Source of the DNA: Ancylobacter radicis
GTDB taxonomy: Bacteria > Pseudomonadota > Alphaproteobacteria > Rhizobiales > Xanthobacteraceae
Assembly (NCBI RefSeq): GCF_018449475.1
Contig: NZ_JAHCQH010000015.1
Location: 992,001-1,056,000 of the forward strand
DNA: 64,000 nt
Direction of reading: 5' to 3'
Position numbers and translations under genes: made by a program
Shown here: one piece after another, positions 56,303 through 64,000 of the stretch
Layout: every line of letters starts with the position of its first letter
How positions within the stretch are numbered: position 1 is the first letter of the stretch
Notes under the pieces: generated by a model
Told to the model about the DNA's origin: nothing
What the model saw: only the letters and a program-made list of their open reading frames with translations
Databases searched by the model: none

Positions 56303-56629
56303 ATGAACAGCGATCGTATCACCGGCGCCGCGCGGCAGTTCGGCGGCCGGCTCCGCAATGTCGCCGGTCAGGCGACGAACGATGTCGGACTGCGCGCCGA
56401 GGGCGTCATCGAGGAGGCGCTCGGGCGCGGCCAGAATCTGGTCGGGCAGGCGCGCGACGGGGCGAGGCATCTCGCCGACGACGCCCTCGATGCCGGCCAC
56501 GACTATTATGATCGCAGCGTGCGCGCGCTGGCGCAGCAGACCCGCGCCCATCCGCTCGCCGTCGTGGTCGCCGCTGGTCTCACCGGCGCCGCTCTGGCCT
56601 GGCTGTTCAGCTCCAGCCGCCGGCGCTGA
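56303..56629 (+). CDS. Small CsbD-like stress protein with C-terminal membrane anchor
   Basis: 108-residue protein. The N-terminal MNSDRITGAARQFGGRLRNV and a following QATND segment resemble CsbD-family stress proteins, and the middle is amphipathic helix. The C-terminus has one membrane segment (PLAVVVAAGLTGAALAWLF, about 83-101) ending in Ser/Arg, the layout of ElaB/YqjD-type anchors. AAAGAGG precedes the ATG. A role in general stress or at the membrane is inferred only. Confidence 0.75.
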   Translation: MNSDRITGAARQFGGRLRNVAGQATNDVGLRAEGVIEEALGRGQNLVGQARDGARHLADDALDAGHDYYDRSVRALAQQTRAHPLAVVVAAGLTGAALAWLFSSSRRR

Positions 56630-56806
56630 TCGGACTGACGGCTCGCCCTTTCGTCGAGTGGTATTTTAAAACCTATAAGTGGGCGCTGCGCGACGCGGCG
56701 CCCACAGCCCATTCCGAGGAACAAGATGTCATCGCTTGCATGGCGCTCCGGCCTCGGTTATTGAGCCCCCGCTCCACGGCGCGGATGACTTCCGCGCCCC
56801 GCGCGC

Positions 56807-56898
<92 letters not shown>

Positions 56899-57018
56899 GC
56901 GCGCCCCATTCCCTGAATTTGCCCAATATCAAAATCCCACCGGCCGGTTGTCCCGGTGCGGGTCTCGTCATGCCGCGCTCCCGTGTGCGGTATGTGAGAA
57001 CCGTGGGGCGATAGGCCG

Positions 57019-57720
57019 TCACAACGGGGCTTTATCGTCCGGGTTCGCACGGCCGGCCGGATGGGCCGCCGACTGGGCCAGCCAGGCCGCCAGCGCCCCG
57101 CGTCCTGCCTCGGTCAGCGCGTAGACGCCGCGTCCGGCCCGTTCGAACCAGCCATAGACGTTGCGGTGCAGGATCTTCTGGGCGTCCGGGTGGGCCGGCT
57201 TGAGATCGCGCGGCCGCTGCGGGCCGGAGGCCATGGCGGCGGCGCAGGCAAGCGCCTGCTGGCGGTAGGCGGTCATGATCGGCTTGCGTGTGCCGCCGCC
57301 GGCCACGGGATCGCCCTGCCGCCGCTTGTGCTCGGCGACGATCCGTGAGCGTCGCCGTGTATCCTTGCGTGGCAGGGCGGCTACCGGCGAGACGAGGATG
57401 TCGACCCGCCCGCAGGACGACACGCCGAGCAGCCCCAGGCCGAGGCGCCGGCAGAGATTACGAAAGCGTGGGTCGCTCTCGCGCCCCTTGCCGCGGGCGG
57501 AAAGCCGGGCGGCGAGCCAGACCTCGTCGCCGATCGTCAGACGATCCACGCCCTGAAGGATGAGTTCGAGATTGAAGGTCAGCTTCAGTTCGCCGATCAC
57601 CACCACGCTGGCGTCGTCGTCCCGAAGGCCGACAAGATCGCAGGCCCCGATCTCTCCCTTGACGGTATAACCGAACCCCTCAAGGAAGCGTTTCACGGGT
57701 TCATAAAGCGTCGTCTCCAC
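57019..57720 (-). CDS. DUF2161 protein with PD-(D/E)XK-like nuclease core
   Basis: 233-residue protein. The N-terminal GEIGACDLVGL near 22 followed by VVVIGELKL near 40 has the spacing of a PD-(D/E)XK nuclease-like site (Asp28, Glu44, Lys46). The C-terminal 80 residues contain a helix-turn-helix-like segment (KILHRNVYGWFERAGRGVYALTEAGR). This matches the DUF2161 family, sometimes labelled phosphodiesterase without direct evidence. It lies next to the tRNA-Ser gene, convergent with it. Confidence 0.78.
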   Translation of the reverse strand: METTLYEPVKRFLEGFGYTVKGEIGACDLVGLRDDDASVVVIGELKLTFNLELILQGVDRLTIGDEVWLAARLSARGKGRESDPRFRNLCRRLGLGLLGVSSCGRVDILVSPVAALPRKDTRRRSRIVAEHKRRQGDPVAGGGTRKPIMTAYRQQALACAAAMASGPQRPRDLKPAHPDAQKILHRNVYGWFERAGRGVYALTEAGRGALAAWLAQSAAHPAGRANPDDKAPL

Positions 57721-57952
57721 AGGCTCCTCCGACCAACCCAGAGGGCAAGATGGACGGAGATTCGTTTCAGAGAGGCAAACAACGATCTGTGACCGGGGTC
57801 CAGGTTACTCGCGTTAGCGGTACCCGCGCGGCGCGCCGGGGCGGGCGCACCCGGCACGAAGCGGATGTCGTCGAGCCCCTTCATGTCCGGCGCCATGCGC
57901 GCATCAGCGCCCGGATTCGGGACTGGTCCGAATTGCGGGACACCAGGAAACG

Positions 57953-58385
57953 CGCGTATTCGGCCGTCAGCGCCACCACATTGGTCAGCGCGCCGCCAAG
58001 CCCGATGCCGGTGAGAAAACGCAGGATCGCCAGTTCATCGAAGGTGGCGACATGAGCGGACAGAAACGACATCAGCCCGAAGCCGAAGGTGGAGCCGGCC
58101 ACCATCCATTTGCGGCGGATACGGTCGGCGAGCGTGCCGAGAATCGCGGCCCCGCCATGAGGCTGAGCAGCCCGGCGACGAAGACCTTTCCACTTCGGGG
58201 TGGCGGCAGGCACCCGACGAGGCCGCGCGGGGCGCTGCCGACCAGAAATCCCTCGGCGAAGAAGGGCGAGGGCTTGTATTTCGTCTGGGCGACGTAATGG
58301 CGGCCGGCCGGCCACAGATTCAGCGCGTGGAAGAAGGTGCGCGTCGCCAGGCCGTGTAGCGCGCTGATCTCCAGGTCGAGGATGA
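57953..58385 (-). pseudogene. Remnant of an aromatic-compound locus: MFS (AAHS-type) transporter fragment joined to another gene fragment
   Basis: On the minus strand, about 58148 to 57953 encodes an internal piece of an aromatic acid:H+ symporter (ILGTLADRIRRKWMV, then LRFLTGIGLGGALTNVVALT). The preceding helix, VAGLLSLMAG at about 58175-58150, is in another frame, offset by one base at a G-run (CGGCCCCGCC on the plus strand). Further upstream in that frame lies LATRTFFHALNLWPAGRHYV, which looks like the tail of another enzyme, perhaps a flavin hydroxylase. Neither piece has a start or a full domain. This looks like a deletion-fused, frameshifted relic. Confidence 0.6.
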
Positions 58386-58389
58386 GCCA

Positions 58390-58575
58390 TCAGCTCCGCG
58401 TAACACCGGCGCGCAAGGCCGGGGCCGCTGTCGTGCCGCATTCCCGCCGGCAGCGTTCCGAACAGAACTTCACCTGTTCCCAGTCGCGGGCCCATTTGCG
58501 CCGCCAGGCGAAAGGGCGCCCGCAAGCGGCGCAGGGCTTGGTCGGCAGTTCCGCCTTGCGGCGCATCCGGCTCAT
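58390..58575 (-). CDS. DUF2256 zinc-ribbon-like small protein
   Basis: 61-residue protein with four cysteines arranged CAAC near 15-18 and CSERC near 38-42 around [15 protein letters not shown], the DUF2256 pattern; probably zinc-binding. The ATG at 58575 precedes [12 protein letters not shown]. It lies 19 nt downstream of the SDR gene on the same strand and may be co-transcribed. Function unknown. Confidence 0.82.
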   Translation of the reverse strand: MSRMRRKAELPTKPCAACGRPFAWRRKWARDWEQVKFCSERCRRECGTTAAPALRAGVTRS

Positions 58576-58594
58576 GGCAGAGGGGCTCTCTCGC

Positions 58595-59293
58595 TCACCA
58601 GGGGATCGGCTCGCCGCGCCAGTCGACGAATCCGCCGCTGTCGCGCGGCTCCAGCTCGTCGAGCACGGCGAGGAGATGCCGGACGGCTTCCGCCGGCGTC
58701 TGGGCGGGATGGTCCGGGCGCGAAAACGGGGCGGAGAGCGGCGTGGCAACCGTTCCCGGATGCAGCGCGACGCAGATCGCCTCCGGCGCGCGGCGGGCAA
58801 GTTCAATCGCCGCGGTGTGCACGAACTGGTTCAGCGCCGCCTTGGCCGCGCGGTAGCCGTACCAGCCGCCGAGATGATTATCGCCGATCGAGCCGACCCG
58901 TGCCGAGAGGGTGGCGAACACGGAACGCCCCTGGCGCGGCAAGCGTGGCAAAAGATGCTTCATCAGCAGCGCCGGGCCGATCGCATTGATCGCGAAGCTC
59001 TGCGTGAGCCGCGCCGCGTCCAGCTCGCGCCAGCTCTTTTCCGGCCCGTTGCCGGCCGTGTGCAGCATGCCTGTGGCATCGATGGCGAGGCGGATCTCGC
59101 CTCGGCTCGCCGCGTGCTCGACCGCCCGCGCGAGGCTCGCCTCATCGGTCAGCTCGATCGCCACCGCTGTGCTCCGGCCGAAGCCGATCACCTCGCTGTA
59201 GCGGCCCGAGGCTTCCAGCGCCGCCACGAATGCCCCGCCAATGGCGCCCGTGGCGCCGAACACGACGGCGCAGCCTTCCAATTGCGGGGTCAT
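58595..59293 (-). CDS. SDR family oxidoreductase (CsgA/C-factor-like)
   Basis: 232-residue short-chain dehydrogenase. The nucleotide-binding motif is [12 protein letters not shown] near 11-22, NAIGP near 106, and the catalytic region Tyr144-x3-Lys148 (GYRAAKAAL). The compact size and the [10 protein letters not shown] segment resemble the C-factor/CsgA-like SDRs. The ATG at 59293 is the natural start; the frame extends to 59416 without homology. Substrate unknown. Confidence 0.85.
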   Translation of the reverse strand: MTPQLEGCAVVFGATGAIGGAFVAALEASGRYSEVIGFGRSTAVAIELTDEASLARAVEHAASRGEIRLAIDATGMLHTAGNGPEKSWRELDAARLTQSFAINAIGPALLMKHLLPRLPRQGRSVFATLSARVGSIGDNHLGGWYGYRAAKAALNQFVHTAAIELARRAPEAICVALHPGTVATPLSAPFSRPDHPAQTPAEAVRHLLAVLDELEPRDSGGFVDWRGEPIPW

Positions 59294-59494
59294 CGGGCAC
59301 CTGTGGCGGCGGGAGGTGGGGAGCGTCGGCTCCGGGCTGATGGCCTCAATACGCTGTGGCGGCGCGGTCGGATGAGGCCCGACGAGGCGGTTGGGCGGGG
59401 AAATCCGGGCTTCCACCCTTACGTCCGCTGCGTCATGTCTCTGTTATCATTCTACCGGGAGAGCGAACGGCGATTCGCGCGGCGGGGGGACGGC

Positions 59495-60784
59495 ATGATC
59501 ATCGAGGAGCGCGCGGGCAGCGCCGTCACCAGTGCCTCGGCGCGGGGCTGGCTCATCTGGGGCACGGCGGCGCTGTTCTATCTCTATGAGTTCTTCGTCC
59601 GGGTCGCGCCGGCGGCGATGGAAGAGGAACTCCAGGCGCATTTCGGCCTCACGGCGGCGGCGCTGGGCGCGGCGGCGGGGGCCTATTACTTCATCTATTC
59701 GCCGATGCAGCTCGTCTCCGGCACGATGATCGACCGGTTCGGGCCTAAGCGCGTGCTGCTGGTCTCGGTCGCGATCTGCACCTTCGGCGTGTTCATCGAG
59801 GTGGCCGGCTCGAGTTCGGCCTTTCTGGTGGTCGCCCGTTTCTGCCAGGGCATGGGCTCGGCCTTCGCCTTCGTCGGCACCATGTATCTGGCCGCCGCCT
59901 GGTTTCCGCACTCCATGCTGGCGCTCCTGTCGGGACTGACCACCTCGCTCGGCATGGCCGGGGCCATTATCGGCAATGCCGGCGTGGCACGGCTCGTCGA
60001 TGCGCTGGGCTGGCAGACGGCGCTGCTCATCGCGGGCGCGCTGGGCATCCTCATCGGCCTGCTGATCGCCCTGATCATTCCGGCCGGCGGCAGCGCCGGG
60101 CCGGTGCCCGAGGTCGGCGAGCCACCGGCGGAGCGGGCGGGCATCGTGGCGGCGCTGCGCGTGGTCTATGCCAACCCGCAGAGCTGGTACATCGGCATTG
60201 TCGGCGCCAGCCTCTACATGCCGCTGTCGATTCTTGGCGCGCTCTGGGGCGAGAGCTATATCGCCGCGTTGACCGGTGCCGACCGGATCGGCGCCTCCGG
60301 CGCGGTCTCGATGATGTATGTCGGCTGGATGATCGGCGGTCCGCTCGCCGGTTTCGTCTCCGACCGTTTCGGCACCCGCCGGCCGCTGCTGGTCGGCGCG
60401 AGTATCGCCACGGTTGCGGTGACCGCGGTCATCGCGCTGCTGCCCTCCGCGTCGCTGACGGGGATGTATGCGCTGCTCCTGCTGCTCGGCCTTGCCTCGA
60501 CCTCGCAGGTCGTGTGCTTCGCCGCCGCCGTGGAGCATAATCCGGCCCGCGTCACCGGCACGGCGATTGCCGCCACCAATATGATGATCATGCTGCTGGG
60601 CGGCCTGGGTGAATGGGGGTTCGGCGAGCTTCTGGACCTGTTCTCCGCCGGCGTCGAGCCGACCCCGGAAGCGTTCCGCTCGGCGATCTGGCTGCTGCCG
60701 GCGGTGAACCTCATCGGCCTCGTCGCCGCGCTCCGTCTCACCGAGCGTCGCGTGCCGGCACGGCTGACCGCCTCCCCCGCCTGA
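59495..60784 (+). CDS. MFS transporter
   Basis: 429-residue inner-membrane transporter with twelve predicted helices. WGTAALFYLYEFFVRVAPAAM near 22 and the helix 2-3 loop GTMIDRFGPKRVLL near 80 are typical of the nitrate/sugar-phosphate-like MFS subgroup, and a second-half copy DRFGTRRPLL near 290 marks the duplicated halves. I chose ATG 59495 after GGGGGGA; the huge frame from 58337 is antisense to the SDR gene and not coding. The substrate is unknown. Confidence 0.87.
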   Translation: MIIEERAGSAVTSASARGWLIWGTAALFYLYEFFVRVAPAAMEEELQAHFGLTAAALGAAAGAYYFIYSPMQLVSGTMIDRFGPKRVLLVSVAICTFGVFIEVAGSSSAFLVVARFCQGMGSAFAFVGTMYLAAAWFPHSMLALLSGLTTSLGMAGAIIGNAGVARLVDALGWQTALLIAGALGILIGLLIALIIPAGGSAGPVPEVGEPPAERAGIVAALRVVYANPQSWYIGIVGASLYMPLSILGALWGESYIAALTGADRIGASGAVSMMYVGWMIGGPLAGFVSDRFGTRRPLLVGASIATVAVTAVIALLPSASLTGMYALLLLLGLASTSQVVCFAAAVEHNPARVTGTAIAATNMMIMLLGGLGEWGFGELLDLFSAGVEPTPEAFRSAIWLLPAVNLIGLVAALRLTERRVPARLTASPA

Positions 60785-60933
60785 CCGAACAAACGGCCAG
60801 AAACCGAAACGCTGCGCAATGCAATTCAGCTGGCACACAACTCGCGCCGCCGCATAGAATTGTTGCAGAGCTTTCCGCCTGCCAGAACTCTCCGCCTGAT
60901 TGTGTGGAGCACCCCTATGAAGTCTGTTTCCCT

Positions 60934-61972
60934 ATGACCGGTTGCGACATTGGCTCGCGCATGGGTTCGCAAGCGGGGTCGCAGGGCTTGCACCATCTCG
61001 TCATCACCGGCACCGGCCGGGCCGGCACGAGCTTCCTCGTGCAATATCTCCACCACAACGGGTTCGACACGCATCTTGGCCGCCATCCTGAGGCGACGCT
61101 GGACGCGGCGGCCAATGCGGGCCTCGAGGACCATCTCCTGACCGCGCGCCTCGGCTCCTATCCCTATGTGGTCAAGTCTCCTTGGATCGCCCTCAATCCC
61201 GAGACGGCTATACCGCCGGAAGTGACGGTCGATGCCTTTATCGTTCCGGTGCGCGCGCTTGAGGAAGCGGCGGCGAGCCGTGTGATCCTTGAGCGGGCGG
61301 CGATGCACCGCAGCGCACCCTGGATGGCGGAGATGCCGGCCAGCTTCGATCACTGGGGGCCCGTGCCGGGCGGCATGGTCTATGCGCTCAGTGTCGAGGA
61401 CCAGGCGCGCATCCTCGCGGTCGGCTTCCACAACCTCGTCCAGTACGCCATTCGGCGGGACATCCCGCTCGTGTTCCTCGACTTTCCGCGTTTCATCGAG
61501 GATGGCGACTATCTTTTCAGCCAGCTCTCGGCGGTGCTGCCGATGGAGCGCGAGCGGGCGCTGGCAGCCCATGCCGTGCTGTCGGATCGCTCGCTGGTCC
61601 GCACCGGCGACGAATTGCGCGCGGCGGGGGGGCGAGGGCCCGCTTTCGTCCGTGGCGGCGGATCGCCTTGCCATGGGCCGGGAACTGACGGCTGCCCGTC
61701 GTCGGCTTGCCGAGATGCAGCAACGTCAAGCCTGCGTGCCCGCGTCCGAGGAGGTCGCGCGTGCGCGGCAGGGGAGCGACGCCCTTCGTCACCAGATGAG
61801 CGCGCAGATCGGGGTGGCCGGCCGGCGCGAGGAAGAACTCGTGGCACGGCTCGCGCAGGCCGAGCGGCAGATCCGCGACATGGGCGCATCGCCCGGCACG
61901 CCCGTCGATACGAGCCTGCGCGGCTTGCTGCGTCAGTGGCGGCGCGCGCGACGAAACCGCCGGCGCGGCTAA
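60934..61972 (+). CDS. P-loop sulfotransferase-like protein, frameshifted in a G-run
   Basis: The first ~233 residues form a P-loop protein: ITGTGRAGTSFLVQYLHHNG near 24 looks like the PAPS-binding loop of sulfotransferases, followed by YPYVVKSPW near 76. At 61626-61632 a run of seven G is followed by low-quality translation in the same frame, whereas the +1 frame continues sensibly (AADRLAMGRELTAARRRLAEM, then a coiled coil and a basic RRARRNRRRG end). Removing one G restores a single protein of about 345 residues. This is either a sequencing error, a real lesion, or a slippery phase-variable tract. No neighbour clarifies the function. Confidence 0.6.
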
Positions 61973-62014
61973 GCGGCGTCAGCTGTGCCTTGGGCCAGCC
62001 TTGCCCTTCGCGCC

Positions 62015-64000
62015 TCAGCTCCCGATCGTGAACAGGCCCGGCGACTCAATATGGGTGGAGCCGGCTTGGCCGTCCTGCGCCGTGCTTCCGCGCGCGGCGC
62101 CGCCATCGGCGGCGGCGAGGGTGCGGGCCTGATCGAGCAGCTGCGGGCGGCCGAGGAAGAAGCCCTGCCCATGGGTGCAGCCGGCCCGGCGCGCCACATC
62201 CTGCTGCTCGGCCGTCTCGATGCCCTCCGCCGTTGTGGTCATGCCGAGCCGGCCGGCGAGGTCGGCGATGGTGTCGACAATGGCGGCGCTGTCCGGCCGC
62301 TCCACCATTTCGCGCACGAAGGACCGGTCGATCTTGATCTTGTCGAGCGGGAACAGCCGCAGATGGCTGAGGCTTGAATAGCCCGTGCCGAAATCGTCGA
62401 GCACGATGCCGACGCCGAGTTCCTTCAGCCGGCGCAGCGCGTCGAGATTGCGCGCATTGTTGTCGAACAGCGCGGTCTCGGTGATTTCCAGTTCCAGCCG
62501 GTGGGGATCGAAGCCGGTGCGGGCCAGCACGTCGCTGACCATGCCGACGAGATCGCCCACGGCGAGCTGCACCGGCGAGAGGTTCACGGCGAGGCGCGGC
62601 GCGCCGGGCAGGTCGGCAAGGTCGGCACAGGCGCGTTCCAGCACCCAGGCGCCGATCTCGACGATGAGCCGCGTCTCCTCCGCCAGCGGGATGAAGGTCG
62701 CCGGGTTGACCAGGCCGCGCTCGGGATGCTGCCAGCGCAGCAGCGCCTCGAAGCCGCGCAGTCTGTTGTCGGCGAGATCGAAGATCGGCTGGTAGACGAG
62801 GTGGAACTGGTCGCCGTCGAGCGCGAGGCGCAGGTCCGTCTCCAGTTCGACCCGTCCGCGCAGATGCGCGTCCATCTCCTGCGTGAACACGCAATAGGTG
62901 CCGCGTCCCTTCGCCTTGGCGTGATAGAGCGCGAGATCGGCCTGTTTGAGCAGGGCGTCGGCGTCAAGCTCCGTGCCGTCGGAGATGGCGATGCCGACGC
63001 TCACGCTGGCCGCGATGGTATGGCCGAGTATGCTGTAGGGCGTGCTCAGTTCGGCGATGATGCGCTCGCTCAGCGCCTGTCCGGCCTCGGGTTGCTCGGG
63101 GGCAAGGCTGATCACGGCGAATTCGTCGCCGCCGAGCCGGGCCACCCGCTCGGCATCGGCCACGCTGTTGCCGAGCCGGGCGGCGGCGGCCCGCAGCAGC
63201 GCGTCGCCGACCGGATGGCCGAGCGTGTCGTTCACGTCCTTGAAGCGGTCGAGATCGAGATAGAGCAAAGCGAGCCGTTCCCCGCGTTCGGCCGCCGCCT
63301 GCAGCGCCGCGTCGATCCGGCTGCGGAACAGCACCCGGTTGGGCAGGCGGGTCAGGTCGTCATGATGGGCGAGGAAGCGGATCTGGCCCTCGCGCTCGAT
63401 CAGCGCGGCGTTCTGCCGGCGTGCCTCGGCGGCGGCGGCGTTGGCGCGGGCATTGGCCTCGGCGAGTTCGGCATGGGCGGTCTTCAGCGCGGTGATGTCG
63501 GCGCGGATGCCGACAAGGCCGCCATCGGCGGTGCGCCGCTCGCGAATGAGGATCCAGCGGCCATCGGCGAGCTGGCGCTCGGCCGAGCCGGAGGCTTCCC
63601 TGTGCATGTCGATCATCTGCGTGACGAGGGCGCTGCGCTCGTGATCCGGCACGAGATACTGCCCGGCCTCGACCGCCTGACGGATGATGTCCTCGAAGCG
63701 CGCGCCGGGGGTCATGAACGGGGCGCTCATCGCGTAGATGTCGCGGAACCGCTGGTTGCAGGTGACGAGCCGGTCCTCCTGATCCCACATGACAAAGCCG
63801 TCGGACATCGCCTCGATGGCGTTCACCAGCACATTCGCCGCCTTGGTGCGTTCCGCTTCCATGCGCTCGCGCTGGGCGAGGGCGAGGAGCAGCATTCCGC
63901 CAAAGGCGCCGACCAGCGTCATGCCGATCGCCACCGACAGCAGCAGGCGGTCGCGGTCGCGCAGCCAGTTGGCGAGCAGCACCCGGCGCGGCGCGCTCAG
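62015..64000 (-). CDS. PAS-GGDEF-EAL c-di-GMP protein (5' end outside window)
   Basis: At least 655 residues, frame open to the right edge, so the N-terminus is missing; a GTG at 63982 is only an internal option. A membrane helix (SVAIGMTLVGAFGGMLLLALA) is followed by a PAS domain (MSDGFVMWDQEDRLVTCNQRF), a GGDEF domain with intact LGGDEF, and an EAL domain with EALLRW, NLSP, EITE, DDFGTGYSS and KIDRSF, all residues expected for catalysis. The inhibitory RxxD before GGDEF is absent (ADAE instead). It may both make and break c-di-GMP. Confidence 0.92.
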   Translation of the reverse strand: MSAPRRVLLANWLRDRDRLLLSVAIGMTLVGAFGGMLLLALAQRERMEAERTKAANVLVNAIEAMSDGFVMWDQEDRLVTCNQRFRDIYAMSAPFMTPGARFEDIIRQAVEAGQYLVPDHERSALVTQMIDMHREASGSAERQLADGRWILIRERRTADGGLVGIRADITALKTAHAELAEANARANAAAAEARRQNAALIEREGQIRFLAHHDDLTRLPNRVLFRSRIDAALQAAAERGERLALLYLDLDRFKDVNDTLGHPVGDALLRAAAARLGNSVADAERVARLGGDEFAVISLAPEQPEAGQALSERIIAELSTPYSILGHTIAASVSVGIAISDGTELDADALLKQADLALYHAKAKGRGTYCVFTQEMDAHLRGRVELETDLRLALDGDQFHLVYQPIFDLADNRLRGFEALLRWQHPERGLVNPATFIPLAEETRLIVEIGAWVLERACADLADLPGAPRLAVNLSPVQLAVGDLVGMVSDVLARTGFDPHRLELEITETALFDNNARNLDALRRLKELGVGIVLDDFGTGYSSLSHLRLFPLDKIKIDRSFVREMVERPDSAAIVDTIADLAGRLGMTTTAEGIETAEQQDVARRAGCTHGQGFFLGRPQLLDQARTLAAADGGAARGSTAQDGQAGSTHIESPGLFTIGS

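Noticed and set aside
58337-59494. Very long N-terminal extension of the MFS gene
   Set aside because: The extension is antisense to the SDR gene and lacks membrane helices; a ribosome binding site and helix 1 begin at 59495.
61633-62031. In-frame tail of the sulfotransferase-like frame after the G-run
   Set aside because: The tail is Arg/Gly/Ala-rich and shadow-like, whereas the +1 frame gives a plausible coiled-coil protein ending at 61972.

Overview
The window is high-GC DNA with tightly packed genes, frequent 4-nt ATGA/GTGA overlaps and many ABC importers. Gene content points to an alphaproteobacterium of the order Hyphomicrobiales, probably near Xanthobacteraceae (Xanthobacter/Ancylobacter/Starkeya-like). 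That placement is inferred from gene order (rplU-rpmA-GNAT-obgE-proB; gbsR-cydDCABX) and from the palindromic intergenic repeats; no 16S gene is present.

Layout. 1-3016: end of a peptide-type ABC importer (fused ATPase, then binding protein), followed by a convergent inositol-monophosphatase-family gene. 4181-14651: a polyol operon with binding protein, SIS isomerase, two permeases, TIM-barrel epimerase, SorC-type regulator, ATPase, xylitol/sorbitol-type dehydrogenase, ribitol 2-dehydrogenase and FGGY pentulose kinase; polyol is imported, oxidised to ketopentose and phosphorylated. 14655-16276: opine-dehydrogenase-family enzyme and an Lrp regulator. 16609-26151: Asp/Glu-racemase-family gene followed by an apparent operon for a polyamine-type ABC importer, an FAD/NAD(P) oxidoreductase, a DsbA-fold isomerase, two AhpD-like proteins and a MATE exporter. 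This is the best candidate here for an undescribed uptake and redox pathway.

26176-34651 (minus): a complete Wsp-type chemosensory operon in the order wspA-B-C-D-E-F-R, ending in a diguanylate cyclase. 34837-44044 (minus): gbsR-type regulator, cydD, cydC, cydA, cydB and a 48-residue cydX, followed by a TehA-like channel and an alpha/beta hydrolase. 44448-48815 (minus): a second polyamine-type ABC importer. 49114-50163: serine beta-lactamase-fold hydrolase. 50216-51190: an AT-rich, apparently acquired DUF2971 gene. 51325-55999 (minus): proB, obgE, a GNAT gene, rpmA and rplU. The proB-obgE gap is filled with three families of palindromic repeats, and proA does not follow proB.

56303-64000: small CsbD-like membrane protein, tRNA-Ser(CGA), DUF2161 nuclease-like protein, a decayed fragment of an aromatic-catabolism locus, DUF2256 protein, SDR, MFS transporter, a P-loop sulfotransferase-like gene broken in a G-run, and a PAS-GGDEF-EAL protein running off the right edge. 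Two c-di-GMP nodes (WspR and this protein), a microaerobic oxidase and several solute importers suggest a metabolically versatile, surface-associated soil or water bacterium.
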